Below are positions 53,484 to 62,782 of a stretch of DNA of 64,000 bases, piece after piece; the first letter of the stretch is position 1; each line of letters opens with the position of its first letter. The DNA is taken from NCBI GenBank assembly GCA_030526515.1, contig JAUNCQ010000001.1, forward strand, positions 1 through 64,000, written 5' to 3'. Origin of the DNA: Coriobacteriia bacterium (lineage in GTDB: Bacteria; Actinomycetota; Coriobacteriia; Coriobacteriales; Eggerthellaceae). The notes below the pieces were generated by a model. The model saw only the letters and a program-made list of their open reading frames with translations, was not told the origin of the DNA and did not search any database. A program made the position numbers and the translations under genes.

Positions 53484-54449
53484 ATGGTAAAGCTTGCATC
53501 TGCTGAGGAAGCAGCCCAGAAGAAGGCAACCCGCGCCGCGTTCGGCGTGACCCTGGCCGAGCTGGCCCAGGAGGGTCTGCCCGTGGTGGCCGTCGACGCT
53601 GACCTGACCGGCTCCACCACCACCAAGAAATTTGCCGACGCCGGCTATGCCGACCGCCTGTTCAACGCCGGCATCGCCGAGCAGAACATGATCGACGTGG
53701 CCGCCGGCCTGAGCCTGACCGGCCAGATCGCCTTCACCGGCTCCTTTGCCGTGTTCGGCACCGGCCGTGCCTACGACCAGATCCGCAACACCGTGTGCTA
53801 CTCCAACCTGGACGTGAAGATCGCCCCCACCCATGCGGGCATCTCCGTTGGCCCGGACGGCGGCAGCCACCAGATGCTGGAGGACGTGTCCCTCATGCGC
53901 GGCCTGCCCAACATGCGCGTCCTGGTTCCGGCCGACTACCCGGCAGCCGTCGCCGCGCTGAAGCTGGCCGCCAAGACCCCGGGCCCGGTGTACGTGCGCA
54001 TGGGCCGTGCCTCCGTTCCGACCATCTACGCATCTGACGTGGAGCTGGAGCTGGGCAAGGCCTACGTGCTGCGTGAGGGCACTGACGTGACCATCGTCGC
54101 CAACGGCGTTGAGATCCGCGAGGCCCTGGCCGCCGCTGACATGCTGGCTGAAAAGGGCATCTCCGCCGAGGTTATCGACGCCTTCAGCGTGAAGCCCCTG
54201 GACGAGGACACCATCGTGGCCTCCGTCGCCAAGACCGGTCGTTGCGTGGTCGCCGAGGAGCACTCCATCTACGGTGGCCTGTGCTCCGCCGTGGCCGAGG
54301 TGCTGGCTCGCCGCAACCCCGCTCCTGTGGAGTTCGTGGCCGTTCAGGACCGCTTCGGCAAGTCCGGCGAGTTCGATGAGCTGCTGGAGTACTTCGGCCT
54401 GGACGCAGCGTCCATTGTTGATGCTGTGGAGAAGGTAGCCCAGCGATAG
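53484..54449 (+). CDS. Transketolase, C-terminal subunit
   Basis: The 321-residue partner of the gene above, with pyrimidine-binding and C-terminal domains. It shows VAVDADLTGSTTT, NAGIAEQNMIDVAAGLSL, the HAGISVGPDGGSHQ segment and VIDAFSVKPLDE. DXS and pyruvate dehydrogenase E1 beta share this fold, but the pairing with the N-terminal subunit makes transketolase the clear call. The ATG follows AGGAGG. Strong codon bias suggests high expression. Confidence 0.94.
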   Translation: MVKLASAEEAAQKKATRAAFGVTLAELAQEGLPVVAVDADLTGSTTTKKFADAGYADRLFNAGIAEQNMIDVAAGLSLTGQIAFTGSFAVFGTGRAYDQIRNTVCYSNLDVKIAPTHAGISVGPDGGSHQMLEDVSLMRGLPNMRVLVPADYPAAVAALKLAAKTPGPVYVRMGRASVPTIYASDVELELGKAYVLREGTDVTIVANGVEIREALAAADMLAEKGISAEVIDAFSVKPLDEDTIVASVAKTGRCVVAEEHSIYGGLCSAVAEVLARRNPAPVEFVAVQDRFGKSGEFDELLEYFGLDAASIVDAVEKVAQR

Positions 54450-54504
54450 CCGACCTGATAGAATCACTACGTCTCAGCAAACTACAATTTGATCGGAGCA
54501 TTCT

Positions 54505-55362
54505 GTGACGAATGATAACGTCGAGCGGGACGTCCTGCGTCCCGTGGATGATATGAGCGCAGCGGCCCCCCAGCGGGGCCGCCACTCCGCGCCTAACATG
54601 ACGGCCCAGCTCTCCGTGGCCCTGCCGAAGGTGGATCTGCCCAATACTCCGCGTAAGACGGACAAGCCCATCATCGTGTTCGACCATGTGAGCAAGGTCT
54701 ACGATGCCCAGCCGAACCGCCCTGCGCTGAACGACATCAGCCTGCAGATCTATCCTGGCGAGTTCGTGTTCCTGGTCGGTCATTCCGGCTCGGGCAAGTC
54801 CACGTTCATCCGCACCATCAACCGCGAGATCAAGGTCTCCAGCGGTCACATCTACGTGGCCAACGAGGACCTGGCATCCCTGCGCAACAGCCGCGTCCCG
54901 TACCTGCGCCGCAACATCGGCTGCGTGTTCCAGGACTTCAAGCTGCTGCCCAACAAGACGGTCTATGAAAACGTGGCCTTTGCCCTGGCGGTAATCGGCA
55001 AGAGCCGCAAGGCTGCCAAGAAGCAGGTCCCCGAGGTCCTGCGCCTGGTCGGCCTGCATGAGAAGCTGGACAAGTACCCCGACCAGCTTTCCGGCGGCGA
55101 GCAGCAGCGCGTGTCCATCGCCCGCGCCATCGTGAACCACCCGCCGGTACTGATCTGCGACGAGCCCACGGGCAACCTGGACCCGCAGACGTCCCGTGGC
55201 ATCATGGAGGTCCTGGAGCGCATCAACCGCACCGGCACCACCATCCTGATGGCCACCCATGACCGCGAGATGGTCGACAACATGCGTCGTCGCGTCATCA
55301 CGCTGGATCATGGCAACCTTGTCGGCGACAGGGAGCGAGGAGTGTACGGTCTCAATGTCTAG
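54505..55362 (+). CDS. ftsE: Cell division ATP-binding protein FtsE
   Basis: A 285-residue ATPase of the FtsEX complex. Walker A is GHSGSGKST with K98, the signature [14 protein letters not shown], Walker [13 protein letters not shown]. Typical FtsE has about 225-230 residues; this one carries a 55-residue N-terminal extension rich in Arg/Pro/Ser/Ala before [14 protein letters not shown]. The start is GTG at 54505, after CGGAG; an internal start at MTAQLSVAL (54598) would shorten the extension. It overlaps ftsX by 8 bases. Confidence 0.94.
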   Translation: MTNDNVERDVLRPVDDMSAAAPQRGRHSAPNMTAQLSVALPKVDLPNTPRKTDKPIIVFDHVSKVYDAQPNRPALNDISLQIYPGEFVFLVGHSGSGKSTFIRTINREIKVSSGHIYVANEDLASLRNSRVPYLRRNIGCVFQDFKLLPNKTVYENVAFALAVIGKSRKAAKKQVPEVLRLVGLHEKLDKYPDQLSGGEQQRVSIARAIVNHPPVLICDEPTGNLDPQTSRGIMEVLERINRTGTTILMATHDREMVDNMRRRVITLDHGNLVGDRERGVYGLNV

Positions 55363-56269
55363 TCTTTTCTACTTCATCAAGGAATCCCTGGTGGGCTTCA
55401 CCCGCAACCTGTCCACCACCCTGGGTTCCATCATCACCATCTTCCTTTCGCTGCTCATCATCGGCGTGTTCCTGATGGGCGGCGTCGTGGTGGGCAACGT
55501 GGTGGCCTCCGTCGAGGACGAGGTCTCCATCACCGCCTACCTGGCTGACAAGGCCAGCGAGGCCGAGGTCGTGAGCCTGGAAAACTACGTGAAGGGCCTG
55601 GATGGCGTGTCCTCCGTGGAGTACACCTCCAAGGAGCAGGCGCTGACCAACTTCAAGGAGTCCATGAGCTCCAACCCGGACATCATCGAGCAGATGGGCA
55701 ACGACAACCCGCTTCCGGCGTCGCTGACTATCCAGCTGTCCGAGCCCGAGCGCGTGGCTGACGTGGCCAAGCAGATCGAGAAGAGCGAGGCCTTCACCTC
55801 CATCTGCGACAACAAGGAGGATCCGGGCGAGTCCCTGAAGTACGGCCAGAAGACGGTGGAGAAGCTGTTCTCCGTCACCTCTTCCATCCGTAACGTGGGC
55901 GTGGCCATCATCGCGCTGCTGATCTTCATCGCGCTGGTGTTCATCAACAACACCATCCGCCTGGCCATCCTGTCCCGCCGCAAGGAAATCAGCATCATGC
56001 GCCTGGTGGGCGCCTCCAACGGCTTCATCCGCGGACCCTTCCTGATGGAGGCCATCCTGCATGCCGTGATCGGCTCCGTGCTGGCAATCGGCGTGGTCGA
56101 GCTGCTGCGTCGCTTCGCCCTGCCGCAGCTGTCCTCCGCCCTGGCATGGCTGCCGCTGACCGTGTCCGGCCACACCATGCTGGTCATCTACGTGGGCCTG
56201 CTGGCTGCTGGCCTGGTCATTGCCCTTCTGGGCTCGGCCTTCGCCATGCGCCGCTACCTTAAGGCATAA
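55355..56269 (+). CDS. ftsX: Cell division protein FtsX
   Basis: A 304-residue membrane protein: N-terminal helix ([20 protein letters not shown]), an extracellular domain of about 130 residues, then three helices ([20 protein letters not shown] and the C-terminal pair). With FtsE it transmits ATP hydrolysis to extracellular peptidoglycan hydrolases or their regulators. It overlaps ftsE by 8 bases and is followed after 33 bases by a CtpA-like gene, as in the ftsEX-ctp order of other Gram-positives. GGGCGAAA follows the stop at 56272-56279. Confidence 0.95.
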   Translation: MSSLFYFIKESLVGFTRNLSTTLGSIITIFLSLLIIGVFLMGGVVVGNVVASVEDEVSITAYLADKASEAEVVSLENYVKGLDGVSSVEYTSKEQALTNFKESMSSNPDIIEQMGNDNPLPASLTIQLSEPERVADVAKQIEKSEAFTSICDNKEDPGESLKYGQKTVEKLFSVTSSIRNVGVAIIALLIFIALVFINNTIRLAILSRRKEISIMRLVGASNGFIRGPFLMEAILHAVIGSVLAIGVVELLRRFALPQLSSALAWLPLTVSGHTMLVIYVGLLAAGLVIALLGSAFAMRRYLKA

Positions 56270-56302
56270 GCGGGCGAAACAGAGTCGGACGCTGGAGAGC
56301 GC

Positions 56303-57643
56303 GTGCTTCAGAACCCCGCAAACCAAACGACTGACAACGCGAGCGGCCGCCAGCAGGCGGGCGCTCGCGCCATGTCCAGGAACGACCGCACGGTCGAGAA
56401 GCGCCGCATGATGGCGCACCAGCGCAAGGAGCAGGAACGCAAGTCGCGCATGGCGCAGCTGTTCGTGTTCGTGATCGCGGTGGCCGCGGCCTTCGTCCTG
56501 GGCGTGCTGGCTCGCAGCAACATGGACCTGATGGCGTGGCTGGGCATCGAAACCGAGGCCACCGCCACCCAGCAGGCGGCGGGCACGGCGGTTTCGTCCA
56601 GCACCTATGACTCCTTCTCCGCCCGCCTGGCCGAGGTGGAGTCCATCCTGAACAACGACAGCCTCGACTCCTTCAACCTGGACGCCACCACCAACGCGCT
56701 CATGCGCTCCCTGGCCGAGTCGACGGAGGACCCCTACTTCCGCTACTTCGACGAGCAGCGCTACGAGCTGTACGTGAAGGAGAACACCTCCAAGAAGTAC
56801 AGCGGCGTGGGCGTGCTCTTCGGCGAGTCCGACGGCCGCGCCTACGTGGCCGAGGTGTTTGCCGGCTCCGAGGCAGAGAGCAAGGGCGTGCTGGTAGGCG
56901 ACGTGGTGTCCGCCGTTGACGGTGACAGCACCAGTGCCTGGACCAACACCGAGGTGAACTCCGTCATCAGCTCTAAGCAGGGCGAGGACGTGAACATCAC
57001 CTGGGAGCGTCCCGGCGCCGCCGACAAGAAGACCTTCTCCACCACTCTGAAGTGCCTGGACTACAAGGAAACCAACGTCACGTATCGCATGAAGGAAAAC
57101 AACGTGGGCTACGTGAAGGTGTCCCAGTTCACCCAGAACGCCGCCACCCTGGTGTCCGGCGCCCTGAAGAAGCTGGACGAAAAGGGCGCCCGCTCCTTCG
57201 TCCTTGACCTGCGCAACTGCCCGGGCGGCTTCCTGTCCCAGGCGGTGGACATTGCCAGCCTGTTCGTGAAGAGCGGCAACGTGGTCCAGGTGAAGACCCG
57301 CACCGGCTTGTCCGAGCGCACCGTTTCCGGCAGCACCGCCACCGATGCTCCCCTGGTGGTGCTGGTCAACGGTCGCACCGCTGCTGCCGCCGAGGTGCTG
57401 GCGGCCTGCCTGAGCGACAACTCCCGTGCAACCCTGGTGGGCACCAAGACCATGGGCAAGGGCTCCGTGCAGATCGTGCAGACCCTGTCCTTCGGCGGTG
57501 CCGTGCGCTACACCGCCGCCTTCTACCTGAGCCCCACCGGCCATGACATCAACTCCCAGGGCGTTTCGCCCGACTATACCGTCAGCGGTGACGACATCCA
57601 GCTGAGCTACGCCTGCCAGACTGCTGCGTCCCTGGTCAAGTAG
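56303..57643 (+). CDS. S41 (CtpA/CtpB-like) PDZ protein lacking the catalytic serine
   Basis: A 446-residue membrane-anchored protein: basic N-terminus, one helix (LFVFVIAVAAAFVLGVLA), PDZ domain (YSGVGVLFGE, GVLVGDVVSAVDGD) and an S41 peptidase domain. The catalytic segment reads VNGRTAAAAEVL where active proteases have a Ser in an N-x-x-(S/T)-A-S-A-x-E pattern; the position that should be Ser is Ala361, 25 residues before the conserved Lys386 (TMGKGSVQ), matching the Ser-Lys spacing of CtpB. It is therefore predicted to be proteolytically dead. It follows ftsX directly and may act as an extracellular adaptor. Start GTG after GGAGAG; ATG at 56372 is an alternative. Confidence 0.88.
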   Translation: MLQNPANQTTDNASGRQQAGARAMSRNDRTVEKRRMMAHQRKEQERKSRMAQLFVFVIAVAAAFVLGVLARSNMDLMAWLGIETEATATQQAAGTAVSSSTYDSFSARLAEVESILNNDSLDSFNLDATTNALMRSLAESTEDPYFRYFDEQRYELYVKENTSKKYSGVGVLFGESDGRAYVAEVFAGSEAESKGVLVGDVVSAVDGDSTSAWTNTEVNSVISSKQGEDVNITWERPGAADKKTFSTTLKCLDYKETNVTYRMKENNVGYVKVSQFTQNAATLVSGALKKLDEKGARSFVLDLRNCPGGFLSQAVDIASLFVKSGNVVQVKTRTGLSERTVSGSTATDAPLVVLVNGRTAAAAEVLAACLSDNSRATLVGTKTMGKGSVQIVQTLSFGGAVRYTAAFYLSPTGHDINSQGVSPDYTVSGDDIQLSYACQTAASLVK

Positions 57644-57651
57644 GTCGCCCC

Positions 57652-59733
57652 TTGGCGCGTAGGAGGACCCATACGCGGCGCACGCCGCGCAGCAACCCCG
57701 TCGGCACCATCTCCGTCCATCCCGACGGCCACGGATTCGTGGTCACCGCGGAGGGCGACTTCTTCGTGCCCGCGTCCAAGATGAACGGCGCCTTCGACGG
57801 CGACAGCGTGGAGGTGGCGCCGCTTCCGTACAAGGGCAATTCGCCCACCGCCCGGGTGGTGCGGGTGCTTGACCGCGCCTATCAGAGCATCATCGGTCGC
57901 TACGAGGTGGCGGAGCCCTTCGGCGTGGTGGTTCCCGAGGACCCGCATCTGCACCACGACGTGTTCACCATGCGGGCCGACAATCCGAACATCCCCGACG
58001 GCGCCCTGGTACGGGTGCGCCTGGTGAACTTTCCCAGCCGCGGCACCGCGGCCACCGGCGTGATCGAGGAGGTCATTGCCGAGCAGGAGCATGGCTCCGT
58101 GCTGGTGGACCTGCTGGTGGAGCGCCATAAGCTGGAGACCCGCTTCTCCGACGCGTCCCAGGAGCAGGCCCGCGCGGCCACGCTGGACGTTCCGGCGGCG
58201 CTGGCCCAGGGCTACGTGGACTTGCGGGAGCGGGTGGTATTCACCATCGACCCCGCGGACGCCAAGGACTTCGACGACGCCGTGTCCCTTGAACCTGCTG
58301 CGGACTTGCGGCTCAGCGACGGCAGCCCTGCGCCGTCCGCCGCTGCCTGGCGCCTGGGCGTGCACATAGCCGACGTCAGCGCCTACGTGCCCTGGGACTC
58401 CGCCATTGACCTGGACGCCCGCCGCCGCGCTACCAGCACCTACCTGGTGGACCGCGTCATCCCCATGCTCCCCGAGGAACTCAGCAACGACCTGTGCTCC
58501 CTGCGGCCCGAGCAGGACCGCCTGTCCATGACGGCCGACCTGTACCTGGACGCCGGCGCCAACCTGGTGGGCGCGGACCTGTATCCGGCCGTCATCCGCT
58601 CCTGCGCCCGGCTGACCTACGGCCAGGTGCAGCAGGTGCTGGACTGGCAGTCCGCCCGGCCTGCGGCCCGGGAAGGGGAGGGCGAAACCCCCGCGGGCCT
58701 TTCGCCCCATGAGGCACCTGAGCTTGCAGGGAACCCCGCCGCTGCGGAGCCCGTGGCCCGTCGCGTGGCGCAGCTGAGCCGCCTGGCCAAGCGCCGCGCC
58801 GCCATGCGTACTCGCAAGGGCGGCATCGACTTCAACAACCCCGAGGCTCGGGTCACCCTGGACGAGCAGGGGGTGCCCACCGGCATCGAGCTGCGTCGCA
58901 AGACCGACGCCACCGAGCTCATCGAGGAGGCCATGATCCTGGCCAACGAGGCGGTGGCGGAGCACCTGAGCCGCTTGAGCTTCCCCTGCGCGTACCGCGT
59001 GCATGAGAAGCCGGCCCTGGACAGCCTGGTTTCGCTGGCGGCAACGCTGGAGGAGTTCCCCTGGTTCAACCTGGACCTGGAGGGCCGCTTCGTCACCGGC
59101 GATCCCTTTGCCATCCAGGAGGTGCTGGAGCTTGCCCAGGACCGTCCGGAGCAGGAGCTGGTGAGCTCCCTGGTGCTGCGCTCCATGAAGCGCGCCCTGT
59201 ACCGTCCGGACTGCGACGGCCACTTCGGCCTGGCGTCCGCGGCCTACTGCCACTTCACCAGTCCCATCCGCCGCTACCCGGACCTGGTGGTCCATCGCAT
59301 GCTGAAGGCTCAGATAGCCGGTCGCCAGGGCCGCAAGGTGCCGGGCTTCCGGCAGCAGGCGGATTCCCTGCGCTGGATCTGCGAGCATTCGTCGGAGATG
59401 GAGCGGGTGGCGGAAAAGGCCGCCCGCGAGTCCCAGGAATGCAAGATGGCCGAGTACCTGCAGCAGTTCGTGGGCCAGTCCTTCTCCGGCGTAGTGTCCG
59501 GCGTGGCCACCTACGGCGTGTACGTGCGGCTGGAGAACACGGCCGAGGGCCTGGTGCCCATCCGCTCCCTGGGCAGCGAGTACTTTTCCCTGGACGCCGC
59601 CCACCACTGCCTGGTGGGGCAGGAGAGCGGTACCATGTACTACCTGGGCCAACGCCTGCCGGTGACCCTGGTGGCCGCCGACCCGCGGACCCGCAACATC
59701 GACTTCAAGATCACCCAGGGCCGTCAGCTCTAG
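57652..59733 (+). CDS. rnr: Ribonuclease R
   Basis: A 693-residue 3'-to-5' exoribonuclease. The RNB domain has TIDPADAKDFDDAVSLE with the catalytic aspartates, GVHIADVSAYV and SLRPEQDRLSM; the C-terminal S1 domain reads SFSGVVSGVATYGVYVRLENT. A 30-residue low-complexity insert (about residues 340-370) interrupts RNB and is encoded by an inverted pair of the dispersed octamer. The start is TTG at 57652, 8 bases after the previous stop, the only start codon in frame before conserved sequence. It lacks one of the N-terminal cold-shock domains and the basic tail of E. coli RNase R. Confidence 0.92.
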   Translation: MARRRTHTRRTPRSNPVGTISVHPDGHGFVVTAEGDFFVPASKMNGAFDGDSVEVAPLPYKGNSPTARVVRVLDRAYQSIIGRYEVAEPFGVVVPEDPHLHHDVFTMRADNPNIPDGALVRVRLVNFPSRGTAATGVIEEVIAEQEHGSVLVDLLVERHKLETRFSDASQEQARAATLDVPAALAQGYVDLRERVVFTIDPADAKDFDDAVSLEPAADLRLSDGSPAPSAAAWRLGVHIADVSAYVPWDSAIDLDARRRATSTYLVDRVIPMLPEELSNDLCSLRPEQDRLSMTADLYLDAGANLVGADLYPAVIRSCARLTYGQVQQVLDWQSARPAAREGEGETPAGLSPHEAPELAGNPAAAEPVARRVAQLSRLAKRRAAMRTRKGGIDFNNPEARVTLDEQGVPTGIELRRKTDATELIEEAMILANEAVAEHLSRLSFPCAYRVHEKPALDSLVSLAATLEEFPWFNLDLEGRFVTGDPFAIQEVLELAQDRPEQELVSSLVLRSMKRALYRPDCDGHFGLASAAYCHFTSPIRRYPDLVVHRMLKAQIAGRQGRKVPGFRQQADSLRWICEHSSEMERVAEKAARESQECKMAEYLQQFVGQSFSGVVSGVATYGVYVRLENTAEGLVPIRSLGSEYFSLDAAHHCLVGQESGTMYYLGQRLPVTLVAADPRTRNIDFKITQGRQL
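58680..58707. repeat. Inverted octamer pair inside rnr
   Basis: GGGCGAAA (58680-58687) and TTTCGCCC (58700-58707) with a 12-base loop. They lie in a stretch coding for a non-conserved Glu/Gly/Pro insert. Confidence 0.8.
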
Positions 59734-59792
59734 CGGCGGCGCCGCATTGGGGCGAAAGCCCCGCTGAGGTCGCGGTTTTCGTCCTGTAGGGT

Positions 59793-59798
59793 TATAAT
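59793..59798 (+). promoter_or_regulatory. -10 box (TATAAT) before the WecA-like gene
   Basis: A perfect -10 hexamer 73 bases before the ATG. An octamer pair (GGGCGAAA at 59750, TTTCGTCC at 59777) lies directly upstream, perhaps terminating rnr. Confidence 0.5.
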
Positions 59799-59870
59799 GT
59801 CTGCTTACGAGTGCCCATGCGGCACCGCCCCTGAGCGGGGCGCGAATGTTGTCAGACTGAAGAAGGATGC

Positions 59871-61016
59871 ATGGACGTAGCCATCCATATAGGAATCGTG
59901 TTCGCCGTGGCGTTCGTCGTCACGTACCTGATGGTTCCTGTATCGAAGAAGATCGCCGAGCGCATCGGCGCCATAGACTACCCCAGCAACCGCCGCGTCA
60001 ACACGCGGGCCATTCCCCGCTGCGGCGGCATTGCCCTGTACGTGGGCTTCCTGGCGGGCTGCGCCGCGCTGGCTGCCGGCGTGAACGTGTTCGGCTGGGA
60101 GCTGCTGGACTTCTACACCCTTGCCAACCTGAACTACCCGCTGCTGTTCCTGGGCGTGACCGCCATGTTCGCCCTGGGCCTGGTGGACGACGCCATCCAG
60201 CTGCCGGCGGGCAGGAAGTTCCTGGGCCAGATCGTGGCCGCCCTGCTGGTGGCCCTGTCCGGCGTGTCCATTGGCTGCGTGCGCCTGTTCGGCGATGGCT
60301 TCACCTACCTGGGACCCCTGGACGTGCCCCTGACCGTGGCCTACCTGGTGGTCTTCGTCAACGTGATCAACCTGATCGACGGCCTGGACGGCCTGGCCGC
60401 GGGCATCGTGGCTATTAGCTGCGTGGCCTTCGGCTTCCTGGTCCTGAGCCGCGGCAGCATGACGCTGTTCGTGGTGTGCGTGGCCCTGCTGGCCGCCTGC
60501 CTGGCGTTCCTGCGCTTCAACTTCAATCCCGCATCGGTGTTCATGGGCGATTCCGGCGCCCTGTTCCTGGGCCTGATGGTGGGCATCATCTCCCTGACCG
60601 GCGTGGTCCGCATGCAGTCCGCCGTGGTCATGCTGGTGCCCCTGACCATCGCCGGCGTGCCGGTGATCGACACCACCGCCGCAATCGTCCGCCGCAAGCA
60701 CCAGCACAAGTCCATCGGCGCTCCGGACATGGGCCACGTCCACCATCAGCTGCTGGCTGCGGGCCTGTCCCAGCGCGCCACGGTGCTGGTCCTGTACGCC
60801 GTGACCATCTGCATGTGCGCGGTGGCGCTGCTGCTGAGCACCCTTTCCGGCGACGCCCGCATTATCATGACCATCGTGCTGGTCATCTGCGGCCTGGCGC
60901 TGATCTGGCTGCTGGGCATTGCCGCCCCGGTCCTGCGCCATCACTACGAAAACAAGGGAAAGAGCGGCCCCCGCAAGCCTCGGGAGCCCGTCGAGTACCA
61001 GAAGAAGATCAAATAG
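59871..61016 (+). CDS. Undecaprenyl-phosphate sugar-1-phosphate transferase (WecA/TagO/MraY family)
   Basis: A 381-residue protein with about ten or eleven membrane helices. Family motifs: LGLVDDAIQLPAGRKFLGQ (catalytic DD), NVINLIDGLDGLAAG, VFMGDSGALFLG, and HHQLLAAGLSQR. It would attach a GlcNAc- or similar sugar-phosphate to undecaprenyl phosphate to begin a wall polymer such as a teichoic acid-like or rhamnose-type glycan. The HHQLL form is closer to WecA/TagO than to MraY. It is followed by a GH25 lysozyme and a glycosyltransferase gene. Confidence 0.9.
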   Translation: MDVAIHIGIVFAVAFVVTYLMVPVSKKIAERIGAIDYPSNRRVNTRAIPRCGGIALYVGFLAGCAALAAGVNVFGWELLDFYTLANLNYPLLFLGVTAMFALGLVDDAIQLPAGRKFLGQIVAALLVALSGVSIGCVRLFGDGFTYLGPLDVPLTVAYLVVFVNVINLIDGLDGLAAGIVAISCVAFGFLVLSRGSMTLFVVCVALLAACLAFLRFNFNPASVFMGDSGALFLGLMVGIISLTGVVRMQSAVVMLVPLTIAGVPVIDTTAAIVRRKHQHKSIGAPDMGHVHHQLLAAGLSQRATVLVLYAVTICMCAVALLLSTLSGDARIIMTIVLVICGLALIWLLGIAAPVLRHHYENKGKSGPRKPREPVEYQKKIK

Positions 61017-61036
61017 ACACGAATAGGACTACGATC

Positions 61037-62698
61037 ATGACGTTGATCAAACGCCTGACCCTGGCCGCCGCTGGTGCGGCCTTTGCCCTTTGCTGCGGTC
61101 CCGCTCTGGCCCTTGCCGCGCCCTCGGCCGTGGAGTCCCAGGACCTGGCCAACAGCTGGCGCTACGCGGACGGCCAGCCCATTGCCGTCGAAGCTCAGCA
61201 GGAAGGGGGCGAAAACGCCGCCGGCTCCTTCGCCCCGCAGTCCGTGACCTTGCAGCCCCTGGCCACCCGCACCTCCTGGAAGCCCAGCTACGGGCTGTCC
61301 TGCTTCTACTACGACGGCGTCCGCTACAGCACCTCGGCGGTGAGCACCGGCGTGAAGGCCGTCTGCATTGACGTGTCCGAGCACAACGGCGTCATCGACT
61401 GGCACAAGGTGCGGGCCTCCGGCGTCAAGTACGCTATCATCCGCTGCGGCTACGGCGGCAACTTCCGCGACCAGGACGACTACCGGTGGCTGTACAACAT
61501 CCGCAACGCCCGCAAGGCCGGCATCACCTGCGGCGTGTACCTGTACTCCTACGCATACAACACCGCCATGGCCAAGAGCGAGGCCGACCATGCGCTGCGC
61601 TGCCTGAGGGAGGCGGGCCTGACCCCGTCCAAGCTGGGGCTGCCGGTCTTCTACGACCTGGAGGAAACCCGCAACGGCAAGGCCTACACCCAGGGCCACT
61701 ACATTTCCAAGAAGACCCTGGGGCAGATGGCCCAGGTGTTCAACGGCCGCCTGAAGGCCGCCGGATACAAGGTGGGCGTGTACGCCAACACCCACTGGTG
61801 GAAGAACCTGCTGACCAGCAGCGCCTTCGACAACCCGTCCTGGTGGCGGTGGGTTGCCCAGTACAACAAGCGCTGCGAGCTGCCTGCGTCCCGCAACTAC
61901 GGTCGCTACCTGGACGCCTGGCAGTTCACCAGCACCGGCCGGGTGGACGGCATCTCCGGCGCCGCGGTGGACGTGAGCTTCCTGTACAAGGTGCCCAAGC
62001 CCTCCAGCTACGCTGTGACCTACAAGCTGGGCGGCGGCACCAACAGCTCCGCCAACCCCAAGCGCTACTACAGCAGCAAGTCCGTGACCCTGAAGAGCCC
62101 CACCCGCCGCGGCTATTCCTTCAAGGGCTGGTACACCAGCTCCAAGTTCAAGTCCACCACCCGGGTGAAGGTGCTGGGCAACGGCATGAAGGGCAGCAAG
62201 ACGCTGTACGCCAAGTGGAGCAAGAAGGTCTACACGATCACGTTCAAGCCCAACGGCGGCAAGCTGTACGCAAGCCAGCGCACCAAGTTCACGGTGACCA
62301 GCAGCAAGCTGAAGCTGCATGCGCCCACCCGCGCCGGCTATGTGTTCCGCGGCTGGTACGCCAAGGCCGACTTCAGTGGCTCCGCCCGCACCTACCTGAA
62401 CACGGGCTCCGCGGGCAATCGGACCTTCTATGCCAAGTGGGACCGCGAGCCCTACCAGGCCACCGTCACCAACCCCGAGGGCACCACGGTGTACGCCAGC
62501 GCCACCTCCGATGAGCCCGCCGGCGACGTCCTGGCCTATGGCACGGTGGTGACCGTGGTCAGCAAGCAGGGCGACCGCGTCAAGCTGGACGACGGCACCT
62601 GGGTCCTTGCCGCCGACCTGACCGAGGGCGTGCCCGATGAGCCCCAGGACCAGGCGGGGGACGTGACCCCGGACCAGCCCCAGGACCCGACCGAATAG
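61037..62698 (+). CDS. Secreted GH25 lysozyme with InlB-type repeats
   Basis: A 553-residue exported protein. Signal peptide: LTLAAAGAAFALCCGPALAL, ending about residue 28. The GH25 muramidase domain spans about 110-310 with catalytic D112 (CIDVSEHNG) and the D207-x-E209 pair (VFYDLEE). Two InlB B-repeat-like (Flg_new) modules follow, each with GYxFxGWY and TLYAKW or TFYAKW, then an SH3-like segment and an acidic Pro tail. It should cut peptidoglycan glycan strands and bind the surface. The ATG follows AGGAC; the linker after the signal peptide carries a GGGCGAAA copy (61207-61214). Confidence 0.92.
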   Translation: MTLIKRLTLAAAGAAFALCCGPALALAAPSAVESQDLANSWRYADGQPIAVEAQQEGGENAAGSFAPQSVTLQPLATRTSWKPSYGLSCFYYDGVRYSTSAVSTGVKAVCIDVSEHNGVIDWHKVRASGVKYAIIRCGYGGNFRDQDDYRWLYNIRNARKAGITCGVYLYSYAYNTAMAKSEADHALRCLREAGLTPSKLGLPVFYDLEETRNGKAYTQGHYISKKTLGQMAQVFNGRLKAAGYKVGVYANTHWWKNLLTSSAFDNPSWWRWVAQYNKRCELPASRNYGRYLDAWQFTSTGRVDGISGAAVDVSFLYKVPKPSSYAVTYKLGGGTNSSANPKRYYSSKSVTLKSPTRRGYSFKGWYTSSKFKSTTRVKVLGNGMKGSKTLYAKWSKKVYTITFKPNGGKLYASQRTKFTVTSSKLKLHAPTRAGYVFRGWYAKADFSGSARTYLNTGSAGNRTFYAKWDREPYQATVTNPEGTTVYASATSDEPAGDVLAYGTVVTVVSKQGDRVKLDDGTWVLAADLTEGVPDEPQDQAGDVTPDQPQDPTE

Positions 62699-62708
62699 AC
62701 CCATCAGC

Positions 62709-62747
62709 GGGGCGAAAGGGAAGGCAGCCGCCCGAGCCTTTCGCCCC
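62709..62747 (+). terminator. Hairpin formed by an inverted octamer pair
   Basis: GGGGCGAAAGG (62709-62719) and CCTTTCGCCCC (62737-62747) pair perfectly around a 17-base loop directly after the lysozyme gene. A short CTT follows. It looks like a terminator built from the octamer. Confidence 0.75.
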
Positions 62748-62782
62748 CTTGGAATGAAACGCTTCCCGAAGGAGACGCTCCC

